Part shown: positions 1 through 7,795 of the stretch, piece after piece
Numbering within the stretch: the stretch's first letter is position 1
How the letters are laid out: each line of letters opens with the position of its first letter
Source of the DNA: Muriiphilus sp048268845
GTDB lineage: Bacteria > Pseudomonadota > Alphaproteobacteria > Rhodobacterales > Rhodobacteraceae
Assembly (NCBI GenBank): GCA_048268845.1
Contig: JBLWUQ010000008.1
Location: forward strand, 87,373-151,372
Direction: 5' to 3'
Length of the DNA stretch: 64,000 bases
Position numbers and translations under genes: made by a program
Notes under the pieces: model-generated
The model's database searches: none
What the model saw: only the letters and a program-made list of their open reading frames with translations
What the model was told of the DNA's origin: nothing

Positions 1-244
1 AGCCGGTCAGGAATTCCAGCCCGACATGGGTGATGCCGTTGTCGTCCAGAACCCGGCGAAGGTCGGCATCGGTCCAGCCCGCCGCGCGGCTCTCGGCATA
101 GTCGCGGATGTGCAGGCACATGCCGTCATAGCCTGCCGCCGAACATGCCTCGACCCGCGCGCGAAAGGGGTGGCGCGAGGCCACCGGACCGCCCGGCATC
201 ACGCCGCTGATCGTGTGCGACGAACAGACGAGGCCGGGCGGCAT
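1..244 (-). CDS. Sugar phosphate isomerase/epimerase family protein (partial, 3' end outside window)
   Basis: About 81 N-terminal residues are present, reading MPPGLVCSSHTISG and then a stretch with GYDGMCLHIRDYAESRA and GITHVGLEFLTG. This beta-strand/helix rhythm with an early His and a Glu-containing strand (GLEF) is typical of the first part of the xylose-isomerase-like TIM barrel (AP endonuclease 2 family). The stop codon lies before base 1. The start follows the SDR stop by 8 bases, so it is probably the distal gene of the same minus-strand operon. The substrate cannot be told. Its presence in a steroid-ring operon may be incidental, or it may act as a hydrolase or isomerase on a ring-cleavage product. 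Confidence 0.6.
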   Translation of the reverse strand, partial: MPPGLVCSSHTISGVMPGGPVASRHPFRARVEACSAAGYDGMCLHIRDYAESRAAGWTDADLRRVLDDNGITHVGLEFLTG

Positions 245-252
245 GGCAGGGG

Positions 253-1158
253 CTACTGGCTGCCCCAGACCGGCTTGGCGGCCGGGCGCTCCTTGAGAAG
301 CTCGCCGATCTTCGCGCCGATCTCGGCAGGCTCCCAACGCGCGCCCTTGTCGAACTCGGGCCCGTCGCCCCAGCCAAGGCAAAGCCGGATCATGCCGCCC
401 ATCAGCTCGAACACCTCGCCGCTCACACCCGCCGAGGCTTCGCTGACCAGCCAGGCGACCAAGGGCGCGGTGTTGTCGGGCGACCAGACGTCGAACCGGC
501 CTTCCTCGGCCTTCATCTTTTCGGCAAAGGCGGTTTCGGTCATCCGGGTGCGGGCGTTCGGGGCCAGCGCGTTGGCGGTGATGCCGTAGCGCGCAAGCTC
601 CTGTGCCTGCACCAGCGTCAGGGTCGCGATGCCACCCTTGGCGGTCGAATAGGCGCTTTGCCCGATCGAGCCGTGCAGCCCCGCGCCCGAGGTGGTGTTG
701 ACGATGCGCGCGTCGACCGTCTTACCTTCCTTGGCCTGAGCCCGCCAGTAGTCGACCGCGTGGCGGCTGACGCAGAAATGGCCGCGCAGGTGGATGTTCA
801 TCACCGCGTCCCATTCCTCGGGGGTGCAGGACACGAACATCCGGTCACGCACGAAGCCCGCGTTGTTGACCACGGCGTGGAGGTCTCCGAACGCCTCAAG
901 CGCTGCCGCGACGATGCGCCCGCCAGCCTCCCAGTCGGTCACGTCATCGAAGTTCGCCACCGCCTCGCCACCGGCGGCGCGGATTTCCGCGACCACCTCG
1001 TCGGCGGGCCGTTCGGCGGTTTCGTCGCCGTGAGTGCCGACGCCGAGGTCGTTGACCACGACTTTCGCACCCTCTGCCGCCAGCCCCAGCGCATAGGCGC
1101 GGCCAAGGCCCCGGCCCGCGCCGGTCACGATCACCACCCTGCCGTCACAAATTCCCAT
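253..1158 (-). CDS. SDR family dehydrogenase, Rv3548c-like (steroid C/D-ring operon)
   Basis: A 301-residue short-chain dehydrogenase. Seen: the nucleotide motif TGAGRGLG at residues 12-19, NNAG at 98-101, a catalytic Ser at about 157 and YSTAK with Tyr170/Lys174, so all catalytic positions are intact. The N-terminus MGICDGRVVIVTGAG and the insert around YWRAQAKEGKTVDARI match my memory of the SDR Rv3548c, which lies in the HIP-degradation (KstR2) gene set of Mycobacterium tuberculosis; the MFE-2 hydroxyacyl-CoA dehydrogenase fold is related. Inferred role: NAD-dependent oxidation of a hydroxyacyl-CoA intermediate in C/D-ring degradation. It lies 9 bases downstream of the PaaY-like gene in a compact operon. 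Confidence 0.85.
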   Translation of the reverse strand: MGICDGRVVIVTGAGRGLGRAYALGLAAEGAKVVVNDLGVGTHGDETAERPADEVVAEIRAAGGEAVANFDDVTDWEAGGRIVAAALEAFGDLHAVVNNAGFVRDRMFVSCTPEEWDAVMNIHLRGHFCVSRHAVDYWRAQAKEGKTVDARIVNTTSGAGLHGSIGQSAYSTAKGGIATLTLVQAQELARYGITANALAPNARTRMTETAFAEKMKAEEGRFDVWSPDNTAPLVAWLVSEASAGVSGEVFELMGGMIRLCLGWGDGPEFDKGARWEPAEIGAKIGELLKERPAAKPVWGSQ

Positions 1159-1167
1159 CTCACCACC

Positions 1168-1761
1168 TCATGTCTTGAGCCGCACGGCACGGGCATCGCC
1201 CCTGTTGCGCGGCCTGTTGGGTTCCACCTCGCTCAGAGGTTCGCATTCGACCAGCGCCGCCAGCGAGCGATCGGCAAGGCGCTGATATTCGCCGTCGCCG
1301 TCGTTGCGCCAGATGATCGACGCAGGGTCCAGCGCGCGGATCAGCCGCGCCGGGTTGCCCGCGACAAGGCTTTGCGCCGGCACCTGCATGTCGTTCTTGA
1401 CCAGCGCCATCGCGGCGATCAGGGACTCATCCCCGATCCGGGCCTCGTCCAGCACCACGGCGTTCATGCCGACCAGCACGTTCTCGCCCAGGGTGCAGCC
1501 GTGCAGCACGGCACCATGCCCCACGGTGCAGCCACGCCCGACGATGCAATCGGACCCCGCGCCGGAGTGCAGCGTGCAATTGTCCTGAATGCTGGCGTCG
1601 CCCTCGACGACGATCCGCCCGAAATCACCGCGCAGGCTGGCGCCGGGGCCGATATAGCAGCGCGCGCCGATGATCACGTCACCGATCAGCACCGCAGTCG
1701 GGTGCAGGAAGGTGGTCGGGTCGACCACCGGCACGATCCCCTCGAAGGCATAGACCGGCAT
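1168..1761 (-). CDS. PaaY/CaiE-like gamma-carbonic anhydrase family protein
   Basis: A 197-residue left-handed beta-helix protein. Hexapeptide repeats (VLIGDVIIGARCYIGPG and similar) run from about residue 20 to 130. His65, His82 and His87 occupy the positions of the gamma-class metal ligands, so metal binding is plausible. PaaY homologues are thioesterases that rescue CoA-trapped dead-end products, while CaiE is associated with carnitine CoA metabolism. The context here, directly after a thiolase (1-base gap) in an acyl-CoA operon, favours an accessory thioesterase. The C-terminal tail after residue 150 is charged and variable. The family assignment is firm; the activity is inferred. Confidence 0.75.
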   Translation of the reverse strand: MPVYAFEGIVPVVDPTTFLHPTAVLIGDVIIGARCYIGPGASLRGDFGRIVVEGDASIQDNCTLHSGAGSDCIVGRGCTVGHGAVLHGCTLGENVLVGMNAVVLDEARIGDESLIAAMALVKNDMQVPAQSLVAGNPARLIRALDPASIIWRNDGDGEYQRLADRSLAALVECEPLSEVEPNRPRNRGDARAVRLKT

Positions 1762-1762
1762 G

Positions 1763-2911
1763 TCAGAGCCGCTCGATGATGGTCACGTTGGCCTGCCCGC
1801 CGCCCTCGCACATGGTCTGCAGCGCATAGCGCCCGCCGGTGCGCTCGAGCTCATGCAGCATCGTCGTCATGATCCGCGCGCCCGTGGCGCCCAGCGGATG
1901 GCCCAGCGCGATGGCGCCGCCGTTGACGTTGACCTTGTCATGCGGCACGTCGATTTCCTTCATCCAGGCCATGACCACGGACGCGAAGGCCTCGTTGCAC
2001 TCGAACAGGTCGATGTCGGCCACACCCATCCCGGCCTTGGCCAGCGCGTGGCGGGTGGCGGTGATCGGGGCGGTCAGCATCCAGACCGGATCGTCGGCGC
2101 GCACCGACATGTGGTGAATGCGGGCGCGCGGCGTCAACCCGTGGGTCTTCAACGCGGCCTCCGACGCGATCAGGAGCGCCGCCGAGGCGTCCGAGTTCTG
2201 GCTGGCAAGACCGGCGTGGATCGTGCCGCCCGCAATCAGCGGCTCAAGCGTCGCCATCTTCTCAAGCGAGGTCTCGCGCGGGGTTTCGTCCGCCGTCACG
2301 CCCAGAAGCGGGGCGATCTCGCGGTCGAACCGGCCTTCGGCGGCGGCGGCAATGGCGCGCTGGTGGCTGGCCAGCGCAAACTCCTCCATCGCTTCGCGGC
2401 CCAGATCCCACTTGTCTGCGATCATCTGGGCCGAGCGGAACTGGCTGACCTCCTGATCGCCGTAGCGCGCGCGCCAGCCCGGCGAGGTCGAGAACGGGTC
2501 GGGAAAGCCGAATTGCTGGCCGACGATCATCGCCGACGCCATCGGGATCAGGTTGGTGTTCTGCACCCCGGCCGCGACCACCAGATCCTGCTGGCCGCTC
2601 ATCACGCCCATGGCGGCGAAATGCACCGCCTGTTGCGACGAGCCGCATTGCCGGTCGACGGTGACGCCGGGCACATGGTCGGGCAGGCCCGCGACCAGCC
2701 AGGCAGTGCGCGCGATGTCGCCCGCCTGCGGCCCGATGGTGTCGACGCAGCCCATCACCACGTCATCCACCGCCGCCGGATCGACGCCGGTGCGCTCGAT
2801 CAGCGCCTTGAGGCTGTGCGCGCCGAGGTCGGCGGAATGGAGCGTGGCCAGCCCGCCCTTCTTTCGCCCGACCGGGCTGCGGACGGCATCGACGATATAG
2901 GCTTCGGGCAT
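1763..2911 (-). CDS. fadA6: Thiolase, FadA6-like (acetyl-CoA acetyltransferase)
   Basis: A 382-residue thiolase starting MPEAYIVDAVRSPVG. This start sits one base after the stop of the upstream dehydrogenase; an in-frame ATG six codons upstream (2929) is less likely because it lies inside that gene. Seen: nucleophile Cys in DRQCGSSQQA (about residue 89), NEAFA, GHPLGATG with the catalytic His, and the second Cys in MCEGGG near the end. DRQCGSSQQA and RYGDQEVSQFR are features I associate with steroid thiolases of the FadA6 type, which release acetyl-CoA late in HIP degradation. Inferred role: thiolysis of a beta-ketoacyl-CoA after ring opening. Confidence 0.87.
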   Translation of the reverse strand: MPEAYIVDAVRSPVGRKKGGLATLHSADLGAHSLKALIERTGVDPAAVDDVVMGCVDTIGPQAGDIARTAWLVAGLPDHVPGVTVDRQCGSSQQAVHFAAMGVMSGQQDLVVAAGVQNTNLIPMASAMIVGQQFGFPDPFSTSPGWRARYGDQEVSQFRSAQMIADKWDLGREAMEEFALASHQRAIAAAAEGRFDREIAPLLGVTADETPRETSLEKMATLEPLIAGGTIHAGLASQNSDASAALLIASEAALKTHGLTPRARIHHMSVRADDPVWMLTAPITATRHALAKAGMGVADIDLFECNEAFASVVMAWMKEIDVPHDKVNVNGGAIALGHPLGATGARIMTTMLHELERTGGRYALQTMCEGGGQANVTIIERL

Positions 2912-2912
2912 G

Positions 2913-3965
2913 TCAGGTCTCTCTTGCAAAGGTGAAATCGGGGCCGAGCGGCTGGGTCATGACCCGTGCCGCCACCCGGTCGCGGTGCAGGGCGGCATCG
3001 CCCCACCATGAGGCGAGCGCGATGGCGCGCTTGAGGAAGAAATGCACATCCACCTCCCAGGAATAGCCCATCGCGCCGTGCACCTGAATGGCGGTGCGGG
3101 TGGCCAGATCGGCGGCCTCGGCGGCGGCGAGCTTGGCCTGCGAGATGCGGGCGCGCGACTGCAGGTCGCCGTTCGGAAGGTCGGCAGCGGCGGCGTAGAG
3201 CACCGGGCGGGCGAACTCGATCTTCACCTGGCAACTGGCGAGGTGGTGCTTGATCGCCTGATAGGAGCCGATGGGCTTGCCGAACTGCTTGCGCTCCCTG
3301 GCGTAGTCCACCGCCAGATCGACGCAGCGCTGCGCGATGCCGACCATCTGGGCGGCGGCAAACAGCGCGCCTCGGTCAAAGGCGGCATCCAGCGCGCGCT
3401 GGGCGACGATGCCAGAGGCAAGCACCTCGCCCTCGACATTCGCCACCGTATGGAGCCTGCGGAACGGATCGACCGACGGCTGATGTATCAGCCCGGCGTC
3501 TTCGGGGCGGATCAGCCGCACCTCGTCGTCCACCACGGCAAGGATCGCGCCGGCGCTGTCGGCATCGGCGGCGAAAAGGTTGGCGGGATGCGCCAGCGAC
3601 AGCGTGACCTCGCCCAACAGCGCCTCGGCCAGCACCGGATGCACCGCGCCGACCAGATCGGCCAGAAGCGGCAGCACGACACCGGCGTTTTCCACCAGCG
3701 GTTCGGGCAGCGCGGCGTAGCCCGCGGCCTCGGCCAGTTGCACGAAATCGACCGGGGCAAGGCCAAGCCCGCCCTTGTCCTCGGGCACCAGCATGCCTTG
3801 CAGACCAAGCTCGACGACATGCGCCCAGCGGGCCGGGTCGCGGGCATCATTCGAGGCCATCAGGCGGCGCAGGTCGGCGGGTTGGCAGTGGTCGGCCAGC
3901 AGCGAACGAACCACGTCCGCCATCATGTCCTGTTCCTCGGTGAACCGGAAATCCATCGCGCTCAC
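2913..3965 (-). CDS. Acyl-CoA dehydrogenase, small partner of a heteromeric pair
   Basis: A 350-residue acyl-CoA dehydrogenase. It begins with GTG (3965) that overlaps the upstream stop by four bases (GTGA), so the two dehydrogenases are translationally coupled. The N-terminus MDFRFTEEQDMMADVV and the C-terminal IQVHGAMGYSWEVDVHFFLKRA are family signatures; the Glu in SWE is the probable catalytic base. Steroid-degrading bacteria use alpha2beta2 acyl-CoA dehydrogenases encoded by adjacent genes (FadE-type, e.g. IpdE1-IpdE2), each subunit supplying part of the FAD and substrate site. This pairing is inferred from the overlap and the differing subunit lengths. The step in the pathway is unknown. 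Confidence 0.88.
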   Translation of the reverse strand: MSAMDFRFTEEQDMMADVVRSLLADHCQPADLRRLMASNDARDPARWAHVVELGLQGMLVPEDKGGLGLAPVDFVQLAEAAGYAALPEPLVENAGVVLPLLADLVGAVHPVLAEALLGEVTLSLAHPANLFAADADSAGAILAVVDDEVRLIRPEDAGLIHQPSVDPFRRLHTVANVEGEVLASGIVAQRALDAAFDRGALFAAAQMVGIAQRCVDLAVDYARERKQFGKPIGSYQAIKHHLASCQVKIEFARPVLYAAAADLPNGDLQSRARISQAKLAAAEAADLATRTAIQVHGAMGYSWEVDVHFFLKRAIALASWWGDAALHRDRVAARVMTQPLGPDFTFARET

Positions 3966-5125
3966 CCCCTCGGCAGGCCGAGCATCCGCTCGGCGATGAT
4001 GTTGCGCTGGATCTCGTTCGATCCGGCATAGATCGGACCGGCCAGCGAAAAGAAGAAGCCGTCGAGCCAGCGGCCGACGCCTGCCGCCTCGGGCGCGTCG
4101 CGGGTCAGTTCGGCGCGCGCGCCAAGGATCGACAGCGCGGTCCTGTGCATGGCAATGTCCATCTCGGACCAGAAGATCTTGTTGACGCTGGCCTCGGACC
4201 CGATCTGCCCGCCCGCCACCAGCCGCGAGGCGGTGCGGTAGATCGAGAGCGCATAGGCTTCGGCGTCCATCCAGCCTTGCAGCACCGCGTCGCGGGTGGC
4301 GGCGGGCAGCCGGTCTTCGTTGGCCTGAAAAAGCTCGACCAGCTTTTTCGCGGCGACCTGAAACCGCGCCGGGCTGCGCAGCATGAGGCCACGTTCAAAG
4401 CCCGCCGTGGCCATGCAGATCGACCAGCCCTGCCCCTCGTCGCCAAGGCGGTTGAAGGCGGGCACGCGCACGTCCTCAAGGAAGATCTCGGCAAATCCCG
4501 TCTCGCCATCAATCTGCGCAATCGGCTGAACCTTCACGCCGGGAGCGTCGAGCGGAAAGAAGATCAGGCTGAGACCCTTGTGCCGCTCGCTGTCGGGGTC
4601 GGTGCGAAAGAGGCCGAAGGCCATGTCGGCGAAGACCGCGCGCGACGACCAGATCTTGTGGCCCGACAGCACGTAGTCGTCGCCGTCGCGCCGGGCGGTG
4701 GCGCGCACGGCGGCCAGATCGCTGCCCGCCTGCGGTTCGGACCAGGCCTGCGCCCAGATCTCGTCGCCCGAGGCCATGGCAGGCAGAAACCGCGCCTTCT
4801 GTTCGTCGGTGCCGTATTCCATCAGGGTCGGGCCAAGCAGGAAGATGCCGTTCTGGTTGACGCGCAAGGGCGCCTCGGCGCGGTAGTATTCTTCCTCGAA
4901 GATCAGCCATGTGACCAGGTCAAGTCCGCGCCCGCCATAGGCTTCGGGCCATGTCACCATGCCCCAGCGGCCCTCGTTCAGGGTGCGCTCCCAGTCGCGG
5001 TGGGCCTCGAACCCCTCGCGCGAGTGGTCGAAGGATTCCAGTGGCCCGTCGGGCACGTTGGCCTGCATCCAGGCGCGGACCTCCATGCGGAAGGCGCTCT
5101 GTTCGTCGCTGTAGTCGAGCTTCAC
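3962..5125 (-). CDS. Acyl-CoA dehydrogenase, large partner of a heteromeric pair
   Basis: A 387-residue acyl-CoA dehydrogenase with the expected order: N-terminal helical domain, WAQAWSEPQAGSDLAAV in the middle beta domain, and a C-terminal domain ending AGSNEIQRNIIAERMLGLPRG, the usual NEIQ segment next to FAD. It lies 34 bases after the enoyl-CoA hydratase and overlaps the smaller dehydrogenase by four bases. No catalytic Glu of the kind seen in its partner is obvious at the equivalent position, which fits a division of labour in an alpha2beta2 enzyme. Inferred role: FAD-dependent alpha,beta-desaturation of a HIP-derived acyl-CoA, passing electrons to ETF. Confidence 0.88.
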   Translation of the reverse strand: MKLDYSDEQSAFRMEVRAWMQANVPDGPLESFDHSREGFEAHRDWERTLNEGRWGMVTWPEAYGGRGLDLVTWLIFEEEYYRAEAPLRVNQNGIFLLGPTLMEYGTDEQKARFLPAMASGDEIWAQAWSEPQAGSDLAAVRATARRDGDDYVLSGHKIWSSRAVFADMAFGLFRTDPDSERHKGLSLIFFPLDAPGVKVQPIAQIDGETGFAEIFLEDVRVPAFNRLGDEGQGWSICMATAGFERGLMLRSPARFQVAAKKLVELFQANEDRLPAATRDAVLQGWMDAEAYALSIYRTASRLVAGGQIGSEASVNKIFWSEMDIAMHRTALSILGARAELTRDAPEAAGVGRWLDGFFFSLAGPIYAGSNEIQRNIIAERMLGLPRG

Positions 5126-5159
5126 GGCATCGGTTCCGGTGTTGCGGCGCGGCGAAGGC

Positions 5160-6056
5160 TCAGCCTTCGTCGGCCTGTTTCTTGTTGGCCGCGACCATGC
5201 TTTTCGCGTCCTGCCCGCCCAGCCGGTCGCCGGAGGTCAGGTCGTTCTGGGCATGGGCGAAATGGTGCATGTGATAGACCGCGTCCATCGCGGTGCGCTT
5301 GCCGCGCAGGTCCTCGACATGGTTGACCGCCTGTTTCGTCAGCGACAACCCGAGGCGCGGGAAAGCGGCCATCTTTTCGGCCATCGCACGTCCTGTCGCC
5401 TCAAGCTCGTCGCGGGGCACGATGCGGTTGACCATGCCGAACTGCTCGGCACGGGCGGCAGGCATCCGTTCGCCCAGCATAAGGAATTCCTTGGCGATGC
5501 GCGGCGGCAATTCGAAGGCGTGGGCGAAATACTCGACGCCGGGAATGCCCATGCGGATCACCGGGTCCTGAAAGAAGGCGTCGTCGCTGGCGACGATCAG
5601 ATCGCAGACCCAGGCCAGCATCAGCCCGCCCGCGACACATGCCCCCTGCACCAGCGCGATGGTCGGCTTGGGCGCCTCGCGCCAGCGCCGGCACATGCCG
5701 AGATAGACCTCATGCTCGCGGGTATAGAGAAACTCGGCGCCGGGCTTGTTGGTGTGGTCGGGCCAGAGCAGGCGACGCTCGAAGCTCTTGTCGACATCGC
5801 GGCCCGGCGTGCCGATGTCGTGGCCGGCCGAGAAATGCTTGCCCTCGCCCGCGAGGATGATGACCTTGACGGCATCGTCATCGACCGCGCGGCGAAAGGC
5901 ATCGTCCAGCGCATAGGTCATCTGCGAGTTCTGGGCGTTGTTGAACTTGGGCCGGTTCATCGTGATCCAGGCGACCGTGCCCTCGGTCCGGTAGAGCACC
6001 GGTTCGTCTGTCTCATAGGTCACGGCCGTATTGCGCGGCTCGACAAGCTCGTCCAT
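5160..6056 (-). CDS. Enoyl-CoA hydratase/isomerase family protein
   Basis: A 298-residue crotonase-fold protein. Seen: ITMNRPKFNNAQN, the oxyanion-hole strand KHFSAGHDIG near residue 75, and VQGACVAGGLMLAWVCDLIVAS, which is the second oxyanion-hole segment. The insertion around PGRDVDKSFERRLLWPDHTNKPGAEFLYTRE makes it about 40 residues longer than a plain hydratase. It is distinct from the EchA20-like crotonase at 10.7 kb. An operator-like site (6111-6128) lies 55 bases upstream, so a transcript probably starts here and runs through the dehydrogenase pair and thiolase. Inferred role: hydration in side-chain or ring-product beta-oxidation. Confidence 0.85.
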   Translation of the reverse strand: MDELVEPRNTAVTYETDEPVLYRTEGTVAWITMNRPKFNNAQNSQMTYALDDAFRRAVDDDAVKVIILAGEGKHFSAGHDIGTPGRDVDKSFERRLLWPDHTNKPGAEFLYTREHEVYLGMCRRWREAPKPTIALVQGACVAGGLMLAWVCDLIVASDDAFFQDPVIRMGIPGVEYFAHAFELPPRIAKEFLMLGERMPAARAEQFGMVNRIVPRDELEATGRAMAEKMAAFPRLGLSLTKQAVNHVEDLRGKRTAMDAVYHMHHFAHAQNDLTSGDRLGGQDAKSMVAANKKQADEG

Positions 6057-6110
6057 TTTCCGTCCTGCCTTTCTGATGATGCATACCTAGGGCGCAGGGC
6101 GCGCCGAACA

Positions 6111-6128
6111 ATCGTCCAAAGGGACTAA
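6111..6128 (-). promoter_or_regulatory. Putative KstR2-type operator, site B
   Basis: The 18-mer ATCGTCCAAAGGGACTAA (plus strand) matches the consensus shared by six sites in this cluster. It overlaps the stop codon of the thioesterase gene and ends 55 bases before the enoyl-CoA hydratase start. Binding by the TetR regulator is inferred. Confidence 0.6.
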
Positions 6129-6673
6129 CGCGGGCGCCAGCCTGCGCCGGGCGCTTTCGCCTCGAGCCGGTCGAGCGCGCCCTGGGGTCTGGGCAGGCGC
6201 GCGTGGACCCTGGCGCAGTCGGCAAGGCTCTGGCGCGTCGCCTCGTCCTCGATCACCGCGGCGCGGCGGATGGTGAGGTCGACATGGATCGACAGGGCAT
6301 CGAACATGGCGCTGCGGCGGTCGTTTTTCAGATCCCACAGTTCATGAAAATGATGGATGCGCTTGAAGTCGGTGGCCAGAAGATAGCTGCGGATCTCGAC
6401 ATCATCGCCGCGCAACAACTCGCGCTCGTAGCGCACCAGCTTTTCCAGCCGGAACATGCTCTTGCCGGTGCGCTCAAGATAGGGCTCGCCCATGCCGAAG
6501 GCGAGGAAAAGCCGGCTCTCGGCCTCGTCGAACAGCTTGTCGAACCCCAGCACGTTCATGTGGCCGTTGACGTCGATCACATCGGCGCCGATGCGGTCAC
6601 GAAAGCCGATGAAGGGGCCGTCTGACGGAATGCCCGGCACCGGGGCCGCGCCGGTCTTGCGCTCTTGCCGCAT
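6125..6673 (-). CDS. Hot-dog thioesterase family protein (4HBT-like)
   Basis: A 182-residue protein with the 4-hydroxybenzoyl-CoA-thioesterase-like segment DVIDVNGHMNVLGFDKLFDEA near residues 31-51. The Asp/Asn-Gly-His-Met-Asn arrangement is the usual hot-dog fold active-site helix entry. It resembles the thioesterase part found fused to carnitine dehydrogenases. It lies between the TetR regulator and the hydratase on the same strand. Inferred role: hydrolysis of an acyl-CoA intermediate to recover CoA. The substrate is unknown. Confidence 0.75.
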   Translation of the reverse strand: MRQERKTGAAPVPGIPSDGPFIGFRDRIGADVIDVNGHMNVLGFDKLFDEAESRLFLAFGMGEPYLERTGKSMFRLEKLVRYERELLRGDDVEIRSYLLATDFKRIHHFHELWDLKNDRRSAMFDALSIHVDLTIRRAAVIEDEATRQSLADCARVHARLPRPQGALDRLEAKAPGAGWRPR

Positions 6674-6764
6674 CGTCGAAAACCCTCCGTATCAGCCGGT
6701 CACCGCGCCCGGCCATGCGCGGCAAGGCTAGCCGCCAAGGGCGGTGGTTCATCCCGCGAACGGA

Positions 6765-7514
6765 CTATCCCAACAGCCGGTCGAGCGTGGCGACCTGTTG
6801 GCGAAGCCCGTCGGCGACCTCGCGCACCACGCCTTCGTCGACGCCGCGAAATTCCTTGCCGATCAGCGAATGGATGGCGAAATCGGCAATGGTGATGCCG
6901 ATCTCCTCGGGGTCCAGCCGGCCCTTGGGCGAATACCAGCGCGAGGTCCAGTTCGCCATGCCGATCACCGCGAAGGCGGCGATCTTGGGGTTCACGTCGC
7001 GAAACTCGCCCGAGGCGATCCCCTCCTCGATCAGTTGCACATAGAGGTCGAGGATATGGCGGCGGCCCTTGTCGTAGAGCGGGCGCAGGTCCTCGGGGAT
7101 CTGCGGCTCGAGCCGCGACAGCAGGTTGAAGCGCGACCGCTCGGACAGCCGCCGGATGATGCCGCTCACAATCGCGCGGCGCAGTTTCTCGGAGGCCGAC
7201 AGGTCGGTCGCGGCACGGATCGCCTCAAGCTCGTGCGAGGGTGTGCGGGATTCGCTCTCGACCAGACCGGCGAGGATTTCTTCCTTGTTGCGAAAATAGT
7301 GATAGACCGCCGACCGCCCCAGCCCGAGCGCCTGTGCGATGTCGTTCATGCTGGTTTGATCGAAGCCCTTGCTCTCGAACAATTCGGCGGCGATGCCGAT
7401 CAACTGGTCGCGGACAAGCTCCTTGCGCGGGTTGGAGCCGTTCTTGGGCGCGGGCGTGCGTGGCCGTGCAGTGCCGGCGCTGCGCTTGCCACCAAGCTTG
7501 CTGTCCATGCTCAC
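6765..7514 (-). CDS. kstR2: TetR family regulator, probable KstR2-type repressor of the cluster
   Basis: A 249-residue TetR regulator. A basic N-terminal tail of about 30 residues precedes the helix-turn-helix domain (RDQLIGIAAELFESKGF through SMNDIAQALGLGRSAVYHYFRNKEEIL, about residues 35-82). The rest is a helical ligand-binding domain. It is divergent from the acyl-CoA dehydrogenase operon at 7.8 kb. In mycobacteria the C/D-ring genes are repressed by the TetR protein KstR2 and derepressed by HIP-CoA; position and content suggest the same job here. The symbol is by analogy. The DNA motif found here differs from the mycobacterial KstR2 site, so the recognition specificity would have diverged. 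Confidence 0.75.
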   Translation of the reverse strand: MSMDSKLGGKRSAGTARPRTPAPKNGSNPRKELVRDQLIGIAAELFESKGFDQTSMNDIAQALGLGRSAVYHYFRNKEEILAGLVESESRTPSHELEAIRAATDLSASEKLRRAIVSGIIRRLSERSRFNLLSRLEPQIPEDLRPLYDKGRRHILDLYVQLIEEGIASGEFRDVNPKIAAFAVIGMANWTSRWYSPKGRLDPEEIGITIADFAIHSLIGKEFRGVDEGVVREVADGLRQQVATLDRLLG

Positions 7515-7683
7515 CCCCCTTTTTCATCGGACCGCCGGGCCTTGTCGCCGGTCCTTACGTCAAACCCTCTACCAAACCGGGCGGAATGGCCGCAATAGCT
7601 GGTTCGCGAACGGGTCCGTCAGGAAACGGCGTGCGGAACGCCGCGCCCTTGGTCGATGGTGCGGCCGGATGGCGCGACCGGGC

Positions 7684-7701
7684 ATCCCCCGTTCGGACGA
7701 T
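7684..7701 (-). promoter_or_regulatory. Putative KstR2-type operator, site A
   Basis: Read on the minus strand the 18-mer is ATCGTCCGAACGGGGGAT. It lies in the divergent region between tetR and the acyl-CoA dehydrogenase operon and is flanked so that GGCATC and GATGCC form an outer inverted repeat (7681-7704). Repressor binding is inferred. Confidence 0.6.
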
Positions 7702-7795
7702 GCCCGACGCGGCGCACGGGTGCGAAGACGGCGGCGTCGCAAGCGGTTAGACTGCGCGGCACCGGATGACCGAAGCTGACGAGCGGATTCTGCAC

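Noticed and set aside
658..1779. Long open frame on the plus strand opposite the SDR and PaaY-like genes
   Set aside because: It covers two real genes on the other strand with complete motifs; its translation is Arg/His/Ala-rich with no family motif, a usual effect of GC-rich codon bias.
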